Source of the DNA: DASQPR01 sp963836785
GTDB taxonomy: Bacteria; Actinomycetota; Actinomycetes; Mycobacteriales; Micromonosporaceae
Direction: 5' to 3'
Assembly: GCA_963836785.1 (NCBI GenBank)
Contig: CAWIKW010000001.1
Span: 806,001-870,000, forward strand
Length of the DNA: 64,000 nucleotides
The translations under genes and the position numbers were made by a program. The notes beneath the pieces are model-generated. The model was not told where the DNA came from, did no database searches, and saw only the letters and a program-made list of their open reading frames with translations. This document shows, piece by piece, positions 1 through 9,090 of this stretch. Within the stretch, counting starts at the first letter, position 1; each line of letters starts with the position of its first letter.

Positions 1-1082
1 TTCGGATCGGTGCCCGGCGACTGGAACGTACCGGCGGTGCCGGCATCACCCGTACCGGAGACGACCGTGACGCCCGCGGCGACCGCCGCGTCGTCGGCGA
101 GCGAGACCGGGTCCAGGCCGAAGTCCGGGAACGGGTTGGCGCCGAACGACTCGTTCAGCACGTCGACCTGGTCGACGTTCACCGCGTAGTCGATCGCCTC
201 GATGAACCGGGACGTCGGAGCGGTCGGGGCCGCGCCGAACACCTTCAGTCCGACGAGGCTCGCTCCGGGCGCGACACCGCGGACGGTGATGGTGCACCCG
301 GTCGGCAACTGGTGCTGCGGCACGACGAAGTTCGCGAGGTCGTAGGGGTGTAGACCCTGTGCGGCGATCGAGCTGGCGTCGCCGAAGGCCTCGCCACCTA
401 GCGTCGGTGCGGCCAGACCGTCGCCCGAGAAGTCCTGATAGTCGACGAAGACGTGGCTGCCGTCGGGCCGGATGAAGTCCGGGTTGTCGATGTCGATGCC
501 GTCGGCGATCCACGCGACCTTGACGCCGGAGCCGTCCACGATGTTCTGCGCCTGCGGCGTGTTCTTGTTCAGGAACGCCGTATGCGTCGTCTGCAAGGCC
601 TCCGGCTCCAGCAGTGGCTTGGTCGGGTCGGACGGGCAGATCGTCGACGTGTCGGTCGTCGCCGTCGCTGCGCCGGCGGCCGGACTGGTCGTGGCCATCG
701 ATGGTCGGCTGATCGGTCGGTCCGGCAGCACGGCCGCGACCTGGGGGTTCGCCGCGATCGAGTTGACCTGAGCCGCTGTCATGCTCGCGGCGAAGCCGTT
801 GACAAGTGAGAAGCCGCGGACGTTGCGCGCACCCATCTTGCTCGCGCTGGCGAGTAGCGGCGCCTGGTCGCGCTGCGTCGCTTGGACCCGGGCCGATCGC
901 ATGCCCTTGCTGATAGCCAGGTTCGTGTGCTGGTCACGCAGCACCACAATGAAGTTGTGCTGGGGCTGGCTGGCGCTCGCCGTACCGGGGGCCGCGGTTG
1001 CGGACGTCCAGGCGATCGACGAAGCGGCCAAGCCGACGGCAACAGCGGATGCGAGTAGCAGCCGTCTGCGGACTCGGGGCAT
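1..1082 (-). CDS. Secreted S8-family (subtilisin-like) serine peptidase, C-terminus beyond window
   Basis: The frame is open from the ATG at 1082 to the left edge (360 codons), so the C-terminal half, including the catalytic Ser region, is missing. A signal peptide (MPRVRRRLLLASAVAVGLAA) is followed by an inhibitor I9-type propeptide (HNFIVVLRDQH to about residue 120, ending QVAAVLPDRP), then the start of a subtilase domain. The Asp motif is VAWIADGIDIDNPDF, and the oxyanion-region Asn is visible in VLNESFGANPFPDFG. The usual HGTHVAG motif is not present; at that place the protein reads GEAFGDASSIAAQG. The product should be exported and self-processed. The S8 fold is confident; activity is uncertain because of the altered His motif and the missing Ser region. 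Confidence 0.85.
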   Translation of the reverse strand, partial: MPRVRRRLLLASAVAVGLAASSIAWTSATAAPGTASASQPQHNFIVVLRDQHTNLAISKGMRSARVQATQRDQAPLLASASKMGARNVRGFSLVNGFAASMTAAQVNSIAANPQVAAVLPDRPISRPSMATTSPAAGAATATTDTSTICPSDPTKPLLEPEALQTTHTAFLNKNTPQAQNIVDGSGVKVAWIADGIDIDNPDFIRPDGSHVFVDYQDFSGDGLAAPTLGGEAFGDASSIAAQGLHPYDLANFVVPQHQLPTGCTITVRGVAPGASLVGLKVFGAAPTAPTSRFIEAIDYAVNVDQVDVLNESFGANPFPDFGLDPVSLADDAAVAAGVTVVSGTGDAGTAGTFQSPGTDP

Positions 1083-1383
1083 GGATCACACTCCTACGCG
1101 GGTTTGATGTTCGCCCCTGAGCGTCCTGGCCAGCGCCCCGACTGGAAAACCCATCTACTCCCTTGTATGCACCCTCGCCGCCGATCGGGCGCCGAGGGAT
1201 GACCCTTGCTGCCCCCCTCGCTCGGCTGGTCCCGGCGGCTGCCGCCGGCCACGATGTCCGCGCCGGATCGGCCGCGTGCGCGCGTTGAGCAGGACTTTCG
1301 CAATTCATGGGTACGCCGAACCGACACGCACCGGCCGGACCGCTCCGGTCGGTGCGCAACACCGGGCCGCCCGTTCGCGGCGC

Positions 1384-1740
1384 CTAGCGGGCGTCGACCG
1401 AGCGGGTCAACGCGGCAACACCCTCATCGGCGATGTCGAGCACGACGGTGTGGTAGCTCTCGATGCACGACATCACCGACTCGCGCAATTCAAGGCGCCA
1501 GTCGTCGCCACCGTAGAACGTCTCCTCGAGCCGGTCCCGCTCGACGAGGCTCGGGAATGCGCGCATCAGATAGGCCTCTTCCCACGGCTCCTCATCGACG
1601 AGCGGCGCGCCGAAATCGACCACCTGGATGCCGTACGTCGCCAGCAGCGGTATCGACCGCCGCCGCATCACGTTGAGGAAGTCGTCACGCCGACCTGGCA
1701 CGCACCGATAGGTACGGATCTCAAGAATCACGGTCTCCAC
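1384..1740 (-). CDS. NIPSNAP-family protein
   Basis: About 118 aa from the GTG at 1740, beginning VETVILEIRTYRCVPGRRDDF, the typical opening of a NIPSNAP domain (ferredoxin-like alpha/beta barrel, dimeric). The frame is open upstream to 1941, but that part overlaps the divergent lipoprotein gene and has no family similarity, so the short start is preferred; GTG at 1731 is an alternative. The biochemical role of bacterial NIPSNAP proteins is not settled. It probably shares the short divergent intergenic region with the lipoprotein gene starting at 1834. Confidence 0.7.
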   Translation of the reverse strand: METVILEIRTYRCVPGRRDDFLNVMRRRSIPLLATYGIQVVDFGAPLVDEEPWEEAYLMRAFPSLVERDRLEETFYGGDDWRLELRESVMSCIESYHTVVLDIADEGVAALTRSVDAR

Positions 1741-1833
1741 TGTGCTTTCCGCGTATGACGATTTCGCATCGACCGCGACCGGTTCGGCATCGACCACCGT
1801 CGGCCGACCCGGCGGCCGGAGCACAATGATGGA

Positions 1834-2397
1834 ATGTGGCGCCGTTACGCCGTTGCGAGCTGGCTCGGAATCGCCCTGCTCGCGGGCTGCGCCGCCGACC
1901 GCATCGAGATAGCCGACGGCGCCGCTCGGACATCGGGCCACGGACCGGCGCTGACGCCGGCCACCGAATCGGTGCCATCGCTGACGCCGGACACCGCCGC
2001 ACTGCTGGCCCTGGCTGACGACAACGGCCAGCCGCTGACCGACGAGGTACGGCTGCGTGGCGGATCGATCGTCATCGGGCCGCCCACAGATGCCCTCCGA
2101 TTACGTGTCACGGCGGCCCAGGCCCGCCGAACGGTCCTCGCCGAGCCCGGCGCGTCGGATCCGGCCTCCCTGATTTGCCGGAGCGGGACGTTGATCTATT
2201 TCGACCACGGCGCCCCCGATGCCGGCAGCACGTCGGCCAACAGCACCAGTGACCGCAGCGGAGTCGAGGTCTGGATGTGCGTCTGGGTGAATGCAATCGT
2301 GGGGCCGTCGGCGACGCCGAGGCAACACGAAAACATCGTCGCCTTTGTCGACGCCACCACCGGCGATGCCTTGCTCGCGATCGCGGACACGACGTGA
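1834..2397 (+). CDS. Putative lipoprotein (first of a tandem pair)
   Basis: 187 aa. The N-terminus MWRRYAVASWLGIALLAGC is a lipoprotein signal with lipobox LLAGC, so the mature protein is predicted to be lipid-anchored outside the membrane. The mature part has a Pro/Thr-rich linker, the phrase PDTAALLALADDNGQPLTDEV, two Cys (ICRSG and WMCVW) and ends FVDATTGDALLAIADT. These segments recur in the next gene, showing an ancestral duplication. Its TGA overlaps the GTG of that gene, so the two are probably translationally coupled. No known family was recognised. Confidence 0.75.
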   Translation: MWRRYAVASWLGIALLAGCAADRIEIADGAARTSGHGPALTPATESVPSLTPDTAALLALADDNGQPLTDEVRLRGGSIVIGPPTDALRLRVTAAQARRTVLAEPGASDPASLICRSGTLIYFDHGAPDAGSTSANSTSDRSGVEVWMCVWVNAIVGPSATPRQHENIVAFVDATTGDALLAIADTT

Positions 2398-2942
2398 GGC
2401 GGCGGCAATCGGTGGCGCTCGCCGTGACGGCGGCGGTGGTCACCACGGCCGCGTGCTCGGCTGACCGCGTACCGGTCCCGACCGATCCGACCGCACAGCG
2501 CACGATCGCGCCGTACGGACGCGCTCCGGTACCGAGTCCGGCTCGTACGGCCCGCCCGGACACGGCCGCGCTCCGTGCCGTCGATCAGGCCGACGGCACG
2601 CCCCTGACCAGCGATGTGCTCCTGGAAAACAACACGATCGTCGTCGAACCAGTGGCGTCGGGCGCCCTCGCCGGCGCGACGGTGAATCTGGCGACGGCTC
2701 GCGCCACCACCCGACTAGACGCCAATACGCCCCGGTCCGCACCGTTGACCTGCCGTCTCGGCGTGCTCTCGGAAACGATCGACGGCGAGACCCGCGTCGA
2801 CCATCTGCCGGTCTGGATGTGCTTTCAGATCGGCGTACTGATGTCCACGTCGTTCAATGGACCGGCGGCGCCCATGAACACGGTGACCTTCGTCGATGCC
2901 ACGACCGGCGAATGGTTGTTCACGAACGAGGACCCGGCGTAA
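2394..2942 (+). CDS. Putative lipoprotein (second of a tandem pair)
   Basis: 182 aa from the GTG at 2394, which overlaps the TGA of the preceding gene as GTGA. The signal is short and hydrophobic (SVALAVTAAVVTTAAC), with Cys as the probable lipidation site. It shares with its neighbour PDTAALRAVDQADGTPLTSDV, a Cys pair (LTCRLG and VWMCFQ) and the C-terminal FVDATTGEWLF. Direct reading shows paralogy; function is unknown. The Cys pair may form a disulfide, which is inference. Confidence 0.75.
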   Translation: MRRRQSVALAVTAAVVTTAACSADRVPVPTDPTAQRTIAPYGRAPVPSPARTARPDTAALRAVDQADGTPLTSDVLLENNTIVVEPVASGALAGATVNLATARATTRLDANTPRSAPLTCRLGVLSETIDGETRVDHLPVWMCFQIGVLMSTSFNGPAAPMNTVTFVDATTGEWLFTNEDPA

Positions 2943-3000
2943 ATACTGCGCACCGGACGGACCCGCGCCGTCGTGCGCCGGAGAGGAGACGTACCGGCTT

Positions 3001-3252
3001 ATGGCTTCGCGCAAGCGCGACCAGCACGAACCTTCCGCCGAGGAGCAAGCCCTCGCCGCGGTGAATGAGCAGTTGGACAAGGCCATCGCGACCTACGCGG
3101 AGCTGACCGGCATCGGCCTCGCCGACGCCGACAATGTCGCTGCGTTCATCAAGGTGTACGGCCGGCACGAGCCCGAGGAGATCGTCGCGCTGCTGGCGAT
3201 CGCCGTACAGCGACTGGCCCGGCGCAAGCAGAAGTGGGCGTTCAAGCTCTAG
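3001..3252 (+). CDS. Small hypothetical cytoplasmic protein
   Basis: 83 aa with a good Shine-Dalgarno (GGAGAGGA, about 12 nt upstream). It is charged and predicted helical: a Lys/Arg/Glu-rich N-terminus, then a core with IATYAELTGIGLADADNVAAF and a basic end (RLARRKQKWAFKL). There is no signal peptide or membrane segment. It lies 58 nt after the lipoprotein pair on the same strand and could be co-transcribed. I do not recognise the family; the RBS and clean codon use support a real gene. Confidence 0.6.
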   Translation: MASRKRDQHEPSAEEQALAAVNEQLDKAIATYAELTGIGLADADNVAAFIKVYGRHEPEEIVALLAIAVQRLARRKQKWAFKL

Positions 3253-3428
3253 CAGCGCGGCCGGAGGCGGTCCGCGGCGCTTACCTCTGGCCGTTCGCGC
3301 CTTGACGTGCTCCGCCCGTCGTCGACGGTTGACCACGATGGCCGATGGTCGAACAAGCCCTCCGACGGAGTAGCTTTCGTCTGGGGCGGGACCGTCGAAT
3401 GCGCCGCTGGATATGTGCCTCACGTCTG

Positions 3429-3442
3429 GTTCGGTCGCGAAC
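3429..3442. promoter_or_regulatory. Candidate operator palindrome upstream of the LacI gene
   Basis: GTTCGGTCGCGAAC contains perfect 5-bp arms (GTTCG/CGAAC) around GTCG and ends about 14 nt before the regulator's GTG. LacI-family proteins often autoregulate through such palindromes with a central CG. Position and symmetry are seen; function is inference. Confidence 0.25.
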
Positions 3443-3455
3443 GGAGGGAGCCACT

Positions 3456-4475
3456 GTGGCGACGATGACGGACGTGGCTCGCATGGCTGGCGTGTCGGTC
3501 AGCACGGTGTCCTACGCGATGACCGGGGCCCGGCCCATCACCGCGCAGACCCGGCAGCGGGTCGAGCATGCGATGGAACAATTGGGATACACGCCCAACG
3601 CGCTCGCGCGCGGACTCAAGAGCCGGCGGAGCCATATCGTTGCCGTGCTGTTTCCGACCGGTCGGCGTGGCATCGACACCAGCGGCATGGCCTACATCCT
3701 CGGCGCCAGCGACTTCGCGCAGGAACACGGCTATCACGTACTGCTGTGGACGGCCAACGCCGGTGCTCTCGACGAGTTGCGCCTCCTTGCCCGGCAGGGC
3801 CTGATCGACGGTGCGCTGTTGATGGAGGTGCGCCTCGCGGACGAACGCACGGACGTGCTCGCGCAGGCCGGGGTGGAATTCGGGATGATCGGCCACAACG
3901 GCGGCGACGTCGCATCCGATTTCGTCGATGCGGACTTCGACCAATGCGGCCGCGTCGCGGTGACCTATCTTGCCGAACTGGGTCATCGGCACGTCGCGTT
4001 CGTCAATCAGTCGCGCTCGTTCGTGGCCGCCGGACTGGGGTCGTCGGTGCGGGCCCGCGACGCGGTCGTACGGGCCGCGAAGGATGCCGGGATCCGGTTG
4101 ACGGTCCACAACTGCGCATCGTCGGCGGCCGCCGGGCAACGACTGTTGCGCGATCTGGTGCGTCGCGAAAGCGACCTCACGGCGATGATCGCGCTCAATG
4201 AGCAGGCGGTGCCCGGCGTGATGACGGCCGCCCACCAGCACGGCTGGCGGGTGCCGCAGGACTTCTCCCTCGTGTCGCTGGCCATGACGCCGCAGGCTGC
4301 GTTGATGACCACGCCGGCCACGACGACGGTCAGCCCGGACGCGAACGGCATGGGCCGGGCGGCCATGGCCGCGTTGATCCATCGTTTGGACGGTGGCACC
4401 GGACCGGCGATGCAGACACTCTTCCCGGGACAGCTCATCGTCCGCGGCACATCCGCTCGGCCGCGGGCAGCCTGA
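3456..4475 (+). CDS. LacI-family transcriptional regulator
   Basis: 339 aa from the GTG at 3456, with RBS ACGGAGGGAG just upstream. The N-terminal HTH is classic (MTDVARMAGVSVSTVSYAMTG) with the hinge helix LGYTPNALARGLKSRR, followed by a periplasmic-binding-protein-like effector domain (VAVLFPTGRRG..., GHRHVAFVN, TAMIALNEQAVPGVMTAA, FSLVSLAM). Expected to be a DNA-binding repressor released by a sugar. It lies 95 nt before a GH13 glucosidase on the same strand, so alpha-glucosides are the likely cue; that link is inferred from context. Confidence 0.9.
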   Translation: MATMTDVARMAGVSVSTVSYAMTGARPITAQTRQRVEHAMEQLGYTPNALARGLKSRRSHIVAVLFPTGRRGIDTSGMAYILGASDFAQEHGYHVLLWTANAGALDELRLLARQGLIDGALLMEVRLADERTDVLAQAGVEFGMIGHNGGDVASDFVDADFDQCGRVAVTYLAELGHRHVAFVNQSRSFVAAGLGSSVRARDAVVRAAKDAGIRLTVHNCASSAAAGQRLLRDLVRRESDLTAMIALNEQAVPGVMTAAHQHGWRVPQDFSLVSLAMTPQAALMTTPATTTVSPDANGMGRAAMAALIHRLDGGTGPAMQTLFPGQLIVRGTSARPRAA

Positions 4476-4570
4476 CCGGGCCTCGACGTCCGCCAACGGT
4501 GAGTCGACCTAGCATCGTCGACGGCATCCGCGCGGCAAAAATCCTCCGAACACGACAGGAAGGGGCCCCG

Positions 4571-6214
4571 GTGGGACGCGATTCGAGTGACGTACCGGCA
4601 GCGGTCTCGGCGACAGGATCGTCGGCGGCAGATTCGTCGGCGAGCAAGGCGTGGTGGCGCAACGCGGTGGTGTATCAGATCTATCCGCGGAGCTTCGCCG
4701 ATGCCAACGGCGACGGAATCGGCGACCTGAACGGCGTACGGTCGAAGCTCGGATACCTGGCCGCGCTGGGGGTCGACGCGATCTGGCTCTCGCCGTTCTA
4801 CCCGTCCCCCCAGGCCGACTTCGGCTACGACGTCGCCGACTACCGTGACGTCGACCCCGTCTACGGCACGCTGGACGACGCGCACGCGCTCATTCGCGAG
4901 GCTCACGACCACAACCTCCGCGTGATCGTCGACCTGGTGCCCAACCACACCTCCGATCAGCACCCATGGTTCCAGGCCGCGTTGGCCGCCGAGCCGGGCA
5001 GCCCGGAGCGGGAGCGATTCCTGTTCCGCGACGGTCGCGGCCCGGACGGCGCCCAGCCACCGAACAACTGGCAGTCGAGCTTCGGCGGCCCGGCCTGGAC
5101 AAGGGTCAGCGACGGGCAGTGGTATCTCCACCTGTTCGCGCCGGAACAGGCCGATCTGAACTGGACGAACCCCGAGGTCGTGGCCGAATTCGACGACATT
5201 CTCCGGTTCTGGCTCGATCTCGGCGTCGACGGCTTCCGCATCGATGTCGCGCACGGCCTCGCCAAGGATCCGGACCTCGCCGATCTCGTCGGTGCCGCCG
5301 ACGACCTGCGACGCACAGGCACGCATCCGCACTGGGATCGAGACGAGGTCCATGACGTCTATCGGGGCTGGCGCCGGATCATCGATCAGTACGCCGGCGA
5401 CCGCGTCTTCGTGGCCGAGGCGTGGGTGCCCAACCCGTCGCGGTTCGCCCAATATCTGCGGCCCGACGAACTCCACACCGCGTTCAACTTCGACTTCTAC
5501 AACGCCGGCTGGGATGCTACGGCGATCCGGAAGGTCATCGAGCACACGATGATCGAGCTCGCCACGGTAGGAGCGACCCCGACCTGGGTGCTCGCCAATC
5601 ACGACGTACAACGGCCGCCGACCCGCTTCGGCGGTGGCGAGCTGGGTCTTCGACGGGCGAAGGCGGCGACCCTGCTCATGCTCGCGCTGCCCGGTGGCGC
5701 CTACCTCTACCAGGGCGAGGAGTTGGGTCTCGAAGAGGTCCTGGACATCCCGGCGGAGCTCCGCCTCGATCCGGTCTTCCGGATGACCGAGGGCCGTCGG
5801 CTCGGCCGGGACGGCTGTCGAGTGCCGCTCCCCTGGTCCGGCACCGAACCGCCGTACGGCTTCGGGCCGGCCGGCCGGCCGTGGCTGCCCCAACCGGCGA
5901 CGTGGGCGTCGGTCACCGTGGCGGCCGAGGAGCCCGATCCGGCGTCCACGCTCTCCTTCTACCGGCGCGCCCTTCGGATCCGGCGTGGCATGGTGGCATC
6001 CGCTGACGCTGTGATCGAGTGGATCGATGCGGAGGACGGCGTGCTCGCATTCCGTCGCGGAAACGATGTCATCGTGGTTGTCAACGTCACCGACGAGCCA
6101 GTCGCCCAGCCCGAACTGGTGGCGGGCGACGCTCCGGTGATCAGCAGCGCGACCAGCGCGCCAGGCATGATCGCCGGGAACACGACCGCCTGGTTCGTCA
6201 AACGCGACCGGTAG
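4571..6214 (+). CDS. GH13 alpha-glucosidase (oligo-1,6-glucosidase-like)
   Basis: 547 aa from the GTG at 4571, chosen for the AGGAAGGGG RBS 5 nt upstream; an upstream GTG at 4499 would add 24 residues. A (beta/alpha)8 GH13 domain is clear: VVYQIYPRSFADANGDGIGDL, VDLVPNHTSDQHPWF, nucleophile Asp in GFRIDVAHG (about residue 225), acid/base Glu in VAEAWVP (about 283) and third Asp in LANHDVQRP (about 345). A C-terminal beta domain follows. It hydrolyses terminal alpha-glucosidic bonds of short malto- or isomalto-oligosaccharides, or sucrose/trehalose-type sugars; exact specificity cannot be read. No signal peptide, so intracellular. Probably controlled by the LacI gene before it. Confidence 0.92.
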   Translation: MGRDSSDVPAAVSATGSSAADSSASKAWWRNAVVYQIYPRSFADANGDGIGDLNGVRSKLGYLAALGVDAIWLSPFYPSPQADFGYDVADYRDVDPVYGTLDDAHALIREAHDHNLRVIVDLVPNHTSDQHPWFQAALAAEPGSPERERFLFRDGRGPDGAQPPNNWQSSFGGPAWTRVSDGQWYLHLFAPEQADLNWTNPEVVAEFDDILRFWLDLGVDGFRIDVAHGLAKDPDLADLVGAADDLRRTGTHPHWDRDEVHDVYRGWRRIIDQYAGDRVFVAEAWVPNPSRFAQYLRPDELHTAFNFDFYNAGWDATAIRKVIEHTMIELATVGATPTWVLANHDVQRPPTRFGGGELGLRRAKAATLLMLALPGGAYLYQGEELGLEEVLDIPAELRLDPVFRMTEGRRLGRDGCRVPLPWSGTEPPYGFGPAGRPWLPQPATWASVTVAAEEPDPASTLSFYRRALRIRRGMVASADAVIEWIDAEDGVLAFRRGNDVIVVVNVTDEPVAQPELVAGDAPVISSATSAPGMIAGNTTAWFVKRDR

Positions 6215-6230
6215 TCCGCCTGCGTCGCGC

Positions 6231-6259
6231 CGCGGGCAGCGCCGTCAACGCTGCCCGCG
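6231..6259. terminator. Stem-loop terminator between convergent genes
   Basis: An 11-bp perfect GC-rich stem (CGCGGGCAGCG / CGCTGCCCGCG) with a 7-nt loop lies just after the glucosidase stop and before the methyltransferase stop on the other strand. No U-tract, as is common in actinobacteria. It could serve both genes. Confidence 0.6.
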
Positions 6260-6286
6260 TCGCGGACGTCGGCCGTCAGCGCCTCA

Positions 6287-7033
6287 TCAGCGCCTCATGA
6301 GCGCGAAGACTCCCCAGCCGAGCAGATCGCGCCCGTACCGGACGTAGTCCAGTGGCCCGCGGGTCAACTCGGTCCGGAGCTCCGGTACAAGTTCGTCGGT
6401 CGGGTGCGTATCGAGGAATGTGCGAACGTTGAGCCATTGCGCGGCCCGATAACGATCCCAGCTGTCTTCGTCGGCGAGCACCATCTCGACGACGTCATAG
6501 CCGAGATCTCCGAAGCGCGCGACGAGGCCGGGCAACGAGTCGAAGTCGTCCGCCGATCGAGCGTGGCAGGCCTCGACGGCCTCCTGGCTCGGCGGTTCGG
6601 CCCGCCAGAACGGCTCCCCGATGAGCATGATGCCGCCGGCGCGCAGGCTGCGATCGAGAAGCGCGACGGTGCCAGTCACCCCATTGCCGATCCAGGTCGC
6701 GCCGACGCAGGCCGCGATGTCGACCGGCTCGGCCGACACGTACCCGGCGGCATCGTCGTGCACGAACCGCACGCGGTCCGCGACCCCGAGTTCGGTGGCG
6801 CGTTCGCGCGCTTGGGCGAGCGAGACCGTGCTGATATCGACGCCGACGCCGGTGACGCCGTGGTCGCGCGCCCAGGTGGCGAGCATCTCGCCCTTGCCGC
6901 AACAAAGATCGAGAATCGACAATCCGGTACGGAGGCGAATCGCTCGACCTAGCGTGGCCAACTTCTCTGAGGTGAACGGATCGATGATCCGGTGGCTACT
7001 GTAGCGAATCGTGTATATGCGTGGCAGGTCCAC
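6287..7033 (-). CDS. SAM-dependent class I methyltransferase
   Basis: 248 aa from a GTG at 7033 with an AGGGAAG RBS. The Rossmann-fold AdoMet site is plain: motif I ILDLCCGKGEML (about residues 40-51), acidic loop GVGVDIST, and FVHDDAAGYV. The variant CCGKGE in place of GxGxG occurs in small-molecule methyltransferases. The later region (GGIMLIGEPFWRAEPP, DDFDSLPGL) resembles the ubiE/Coq5-type fold. The substrate cannot be deduced. It stands alone on its strand, convergent with the glucosidase. Confidence 0.8.
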   Translation of the reverse strand: MDLPRIYTIRYSSHRIIDPFTSEKLATLGRAIRLRTGLSILDLCCGKGEMLATWARDHGVTGVGVDISTVSLAQARERATELGVADRVRFVHDDAAGYVSAEPVDIAACVGATWIGNGVTGTVALLDRSLRAGGIMLIGEPFWRAEPPSQEAVEACHARSADDFDSLPGLVARFGDLGYDVVEMVLADEDSWDRYRAAQWLNVRTFLDTHPTDELVPELRTELTRGPLDYVRYGRDLLGWGVFALMRR

Positions 7034-7292
7034 TTCGGTGCTTCCCTACGTGTGATGGACGGGTCGTCTGGACAGGGCGGAGACGGACGCCGTCGACACG
7101 CATCAAAACACCTTCTCGCACGCTGGACCGGTCTGATCAGAGCTGCTCGGAACCGTAACCACGGTCGCTGACGCGAGCAAGCGGATTAGTTCGACCGCGC
7201 CGCGCGACACGGCAAGCGGTGACTATCAAGTCGCCACATAACAAACCCACGGCGGCATCGCGATCCGGAGCCCAGCGCTTCTGCACGCGGGG

Positions 7293-7583
7293 CTATGGGC
7301 GGGTGCGGCCCAGTGCCGGCCGCCACTGCACGATCTCGCGGTCGTAGCTGCCTTCGCGGATGTCGCGAAGCGCGAACGCATATCCCGACTCGACCGCCCG
7401 CGACATCATCTGCAGCACTGGATTCGGAGCACCAAGAAAGCCCCATCGGGACAACTCCCGCCCGACCGCGTATTCAACCTCGCGCCGGGAATACGCGTGG
7501 CGCATGGCGTAGTCGTGAAGCTGGTCGATCGCCTCACACCACGAATCGACCTCGTATGCGGAGAAGCCCTGATCCATGGGCAT
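7293..7583 (-). CDS. Small hypothetical protein
   Basis: 96 aa, predicted mostly helical (YEVDSWCEAIDQLHDYAMRHAYSRREVEYAVGRELSRWG), with no signal or membrane segment. Composition and codon use look coding. It lies 120 nt from the end of the membrane-protein gene on the same strand. Family not recognised. Confidence 0.5.
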   Translation of the reverse strand: MPMDQGFSAYEVDSWCEAIDQLHDYAMRHAYSRREVEYAVGRELSRWGFLGAPNPVLQMMSRAVESGYAFALRDIREGSYDREIVQWRPALGRTRP

Positions 7584-7703
7584 CAGTATCCCTGGGGGTC
7601 GTCAGCGGCGGAAGCAGCCTCGTGGATGCCTCCTCCTGTCGTGTCGTACGGGCTCGGGGCCAGCAGTTCAGCGGGGCCGGCAACGCCTGGTCGGGGGACG
7701 GCT

Positions 7704-8729
7704 CTAGCCGTTTGTCAATTGTGGAATGAACACCGCCAGCACGCTGGTGAGCAGGGGCGCGAACAAGCTCAGCGCGGTCAGCGGGTTGCGTAGCAGCGGC
7801 ACATCAAGGTGCAGTAGTTGCTCAAGTTGTTTCCGATCGCTCAGCCGGTTGTCGGCCATGCAGACGCCGAACCTGACGGGGTATACGACGTCGACGAGAG
7901 ACCGTGCGCGGGCGCGCCACGACGTGATCAGCGGTAATCCGATCGCCGCCTGGAGGAGCGCGAACAGCAAACCGAACAACAACACCGTCGAGGCCGGAAA
8001 GTCGGCGCTGCGCCGGGGCGCGTACGCAAGGAATGCCGTACGCAGAGCGCCGGACGTGACGATCGCGACGACGATGGTAATGGCGGCCGCAGCGACGCAG
8101 CGGGTCATCAGCCGCCAGAGACGCTGCAGTTGTTCGATCGTCTGTCGGGTCGGTTCTACGCCAGCTTCGCCCGGCCGACCATCGACTCCGTCGTGATCAT
8201 GGTCGGCCGTAGACGCCGGCCACGGCGACAGTTGTTCGATCGTCGATTTCACCTGAAAACACTCGGCGTGCGCGAGCCACACCAAGGCGAGCCACGGCAC
8301 CATCGCCAGGAATCCGGTTACCAGGACGCCGCGCGTCCGCCAGATAATGTGCTCGACAGGCAGGCTCGCGACCGGTTGTGAGGGCGCACTGCCGAACACG
8401 AGGATGCCCGCGAGCGCGGCGACGAACAACAAGGCGACGACCAGATATCCGAACCGGCGGCGATCCGGTGTCGCGTCGAGTCCCCAGTCATGCGGTGGAC
8501 GCACGATCGCAGCGAGCCCGAGGACCAACATCGTCACGAACACCGCCACCGACAGACCGGCCGCGATCGTCCAGGTGGTCCATTCGGTGCTTGCCACAAA
8601 TCTCGCGCTATCCGACGAACCAGTCCGCGCGGCGAAACCGACGAGCCAAACTCCCAGGCCGATGGCGATCAGCAGCCCGATGGTCAGTGCCGGCGGGGAC
8701 GGAACGCGTCGCTTCATGACCTCGGACAT
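7704..8729 (-). CDS. Multi-pass membrane protein of unknown function
   Basis: About 341 aa from the ATG at 8729 (MSEVMKRRVPS); an ATG at 8774 is possible but gives a non-hydrophobic extension. Seven hydrophobic segments are visible, e.g. LTIGLLIAIGLGVWLVGF, LVVALLFVAALAGILVF, AAITIVVAIVTSGA and ASTVLLFGLLFALLQAAIG. A charged loop (about residues 165-195) lies between TM4 and TM5. No transporter or enzyme signature was recognised. Confidence 0.65.
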   Translation of the reverse strand: MSEVMKRRVPSPPALTIGLLIAIGLGVWLVGFAARTGSSDSARFVASTEWTTWTIAAGLSVAVFVTMLVLGLAAIVRPPHDWGLDATPDRRRFGYLVVALLFVAALAGILVFGSAPSQPVASLPVEHIIWRTRGVLVTGFLAMVPWLALVWLAHAECFQVKSTIEQLSPWPASTADHDHDGVDGRPGEAGVEPTRQTIEQLQRLWRLMTRCVAAAAITIVVAIVTSGALRTAFLAYAPRRSADFPASTVLLFGLLFALLQAAIGLPLITSWRARARSLVDVVYPVRFGVCMADNRLSDRKQLEQLLHLDVPLLRNPLTALSLFAPLLTSVLAVFIPQLTNG

Positions 8730-9090
8730 GCCGCTCCGCTCACGTCTGGCGCCGCCGGTCGAATCTGGCGTCATCCTCGCGCCTCAACGCGGTCGCTGCA
8801 ACGGGCGCGTACGTGGGTCGTACCGACGGTGGTTGCTGTCGGCGACCATGTGCACCAGGAGCCAGCGAAACGAGCGTTGGTCAAATCTGCCACATCCACC
8901 CCACTGGCCACGTCATATGCCCCCTGACGGCCATGACGGCCGGCCTGTGGAATCGATCGTCTAGATGGGCGGCATCGCCAGTCGGACCTGGTCTGTGGTG
9001 ACTCGGACGACATATCCGACAGGATCGCTTCTGTCCGGCTAGCCGTGATTAGGCTGGCGGATATTAGCGATCTTCGGGGGTCGATGACCG
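8730..9090. other. Intergenic region, no gene seen
   Basis: Divergent spacer between the 7-TM gene and the GGDEF-EAL gene; it should carry both promoters. No convincing ORF, RNA or repeat was found. Confidence 0.5.

Noticed and set aside
4007..5893. A 628-codon open frame antisense to the LacI and glucosidase genes
   Set aside because: It mirrors two well-supported genes; its Arg/Val/Gly-rich translation has no domain. Typical GC-rich shadow frame.
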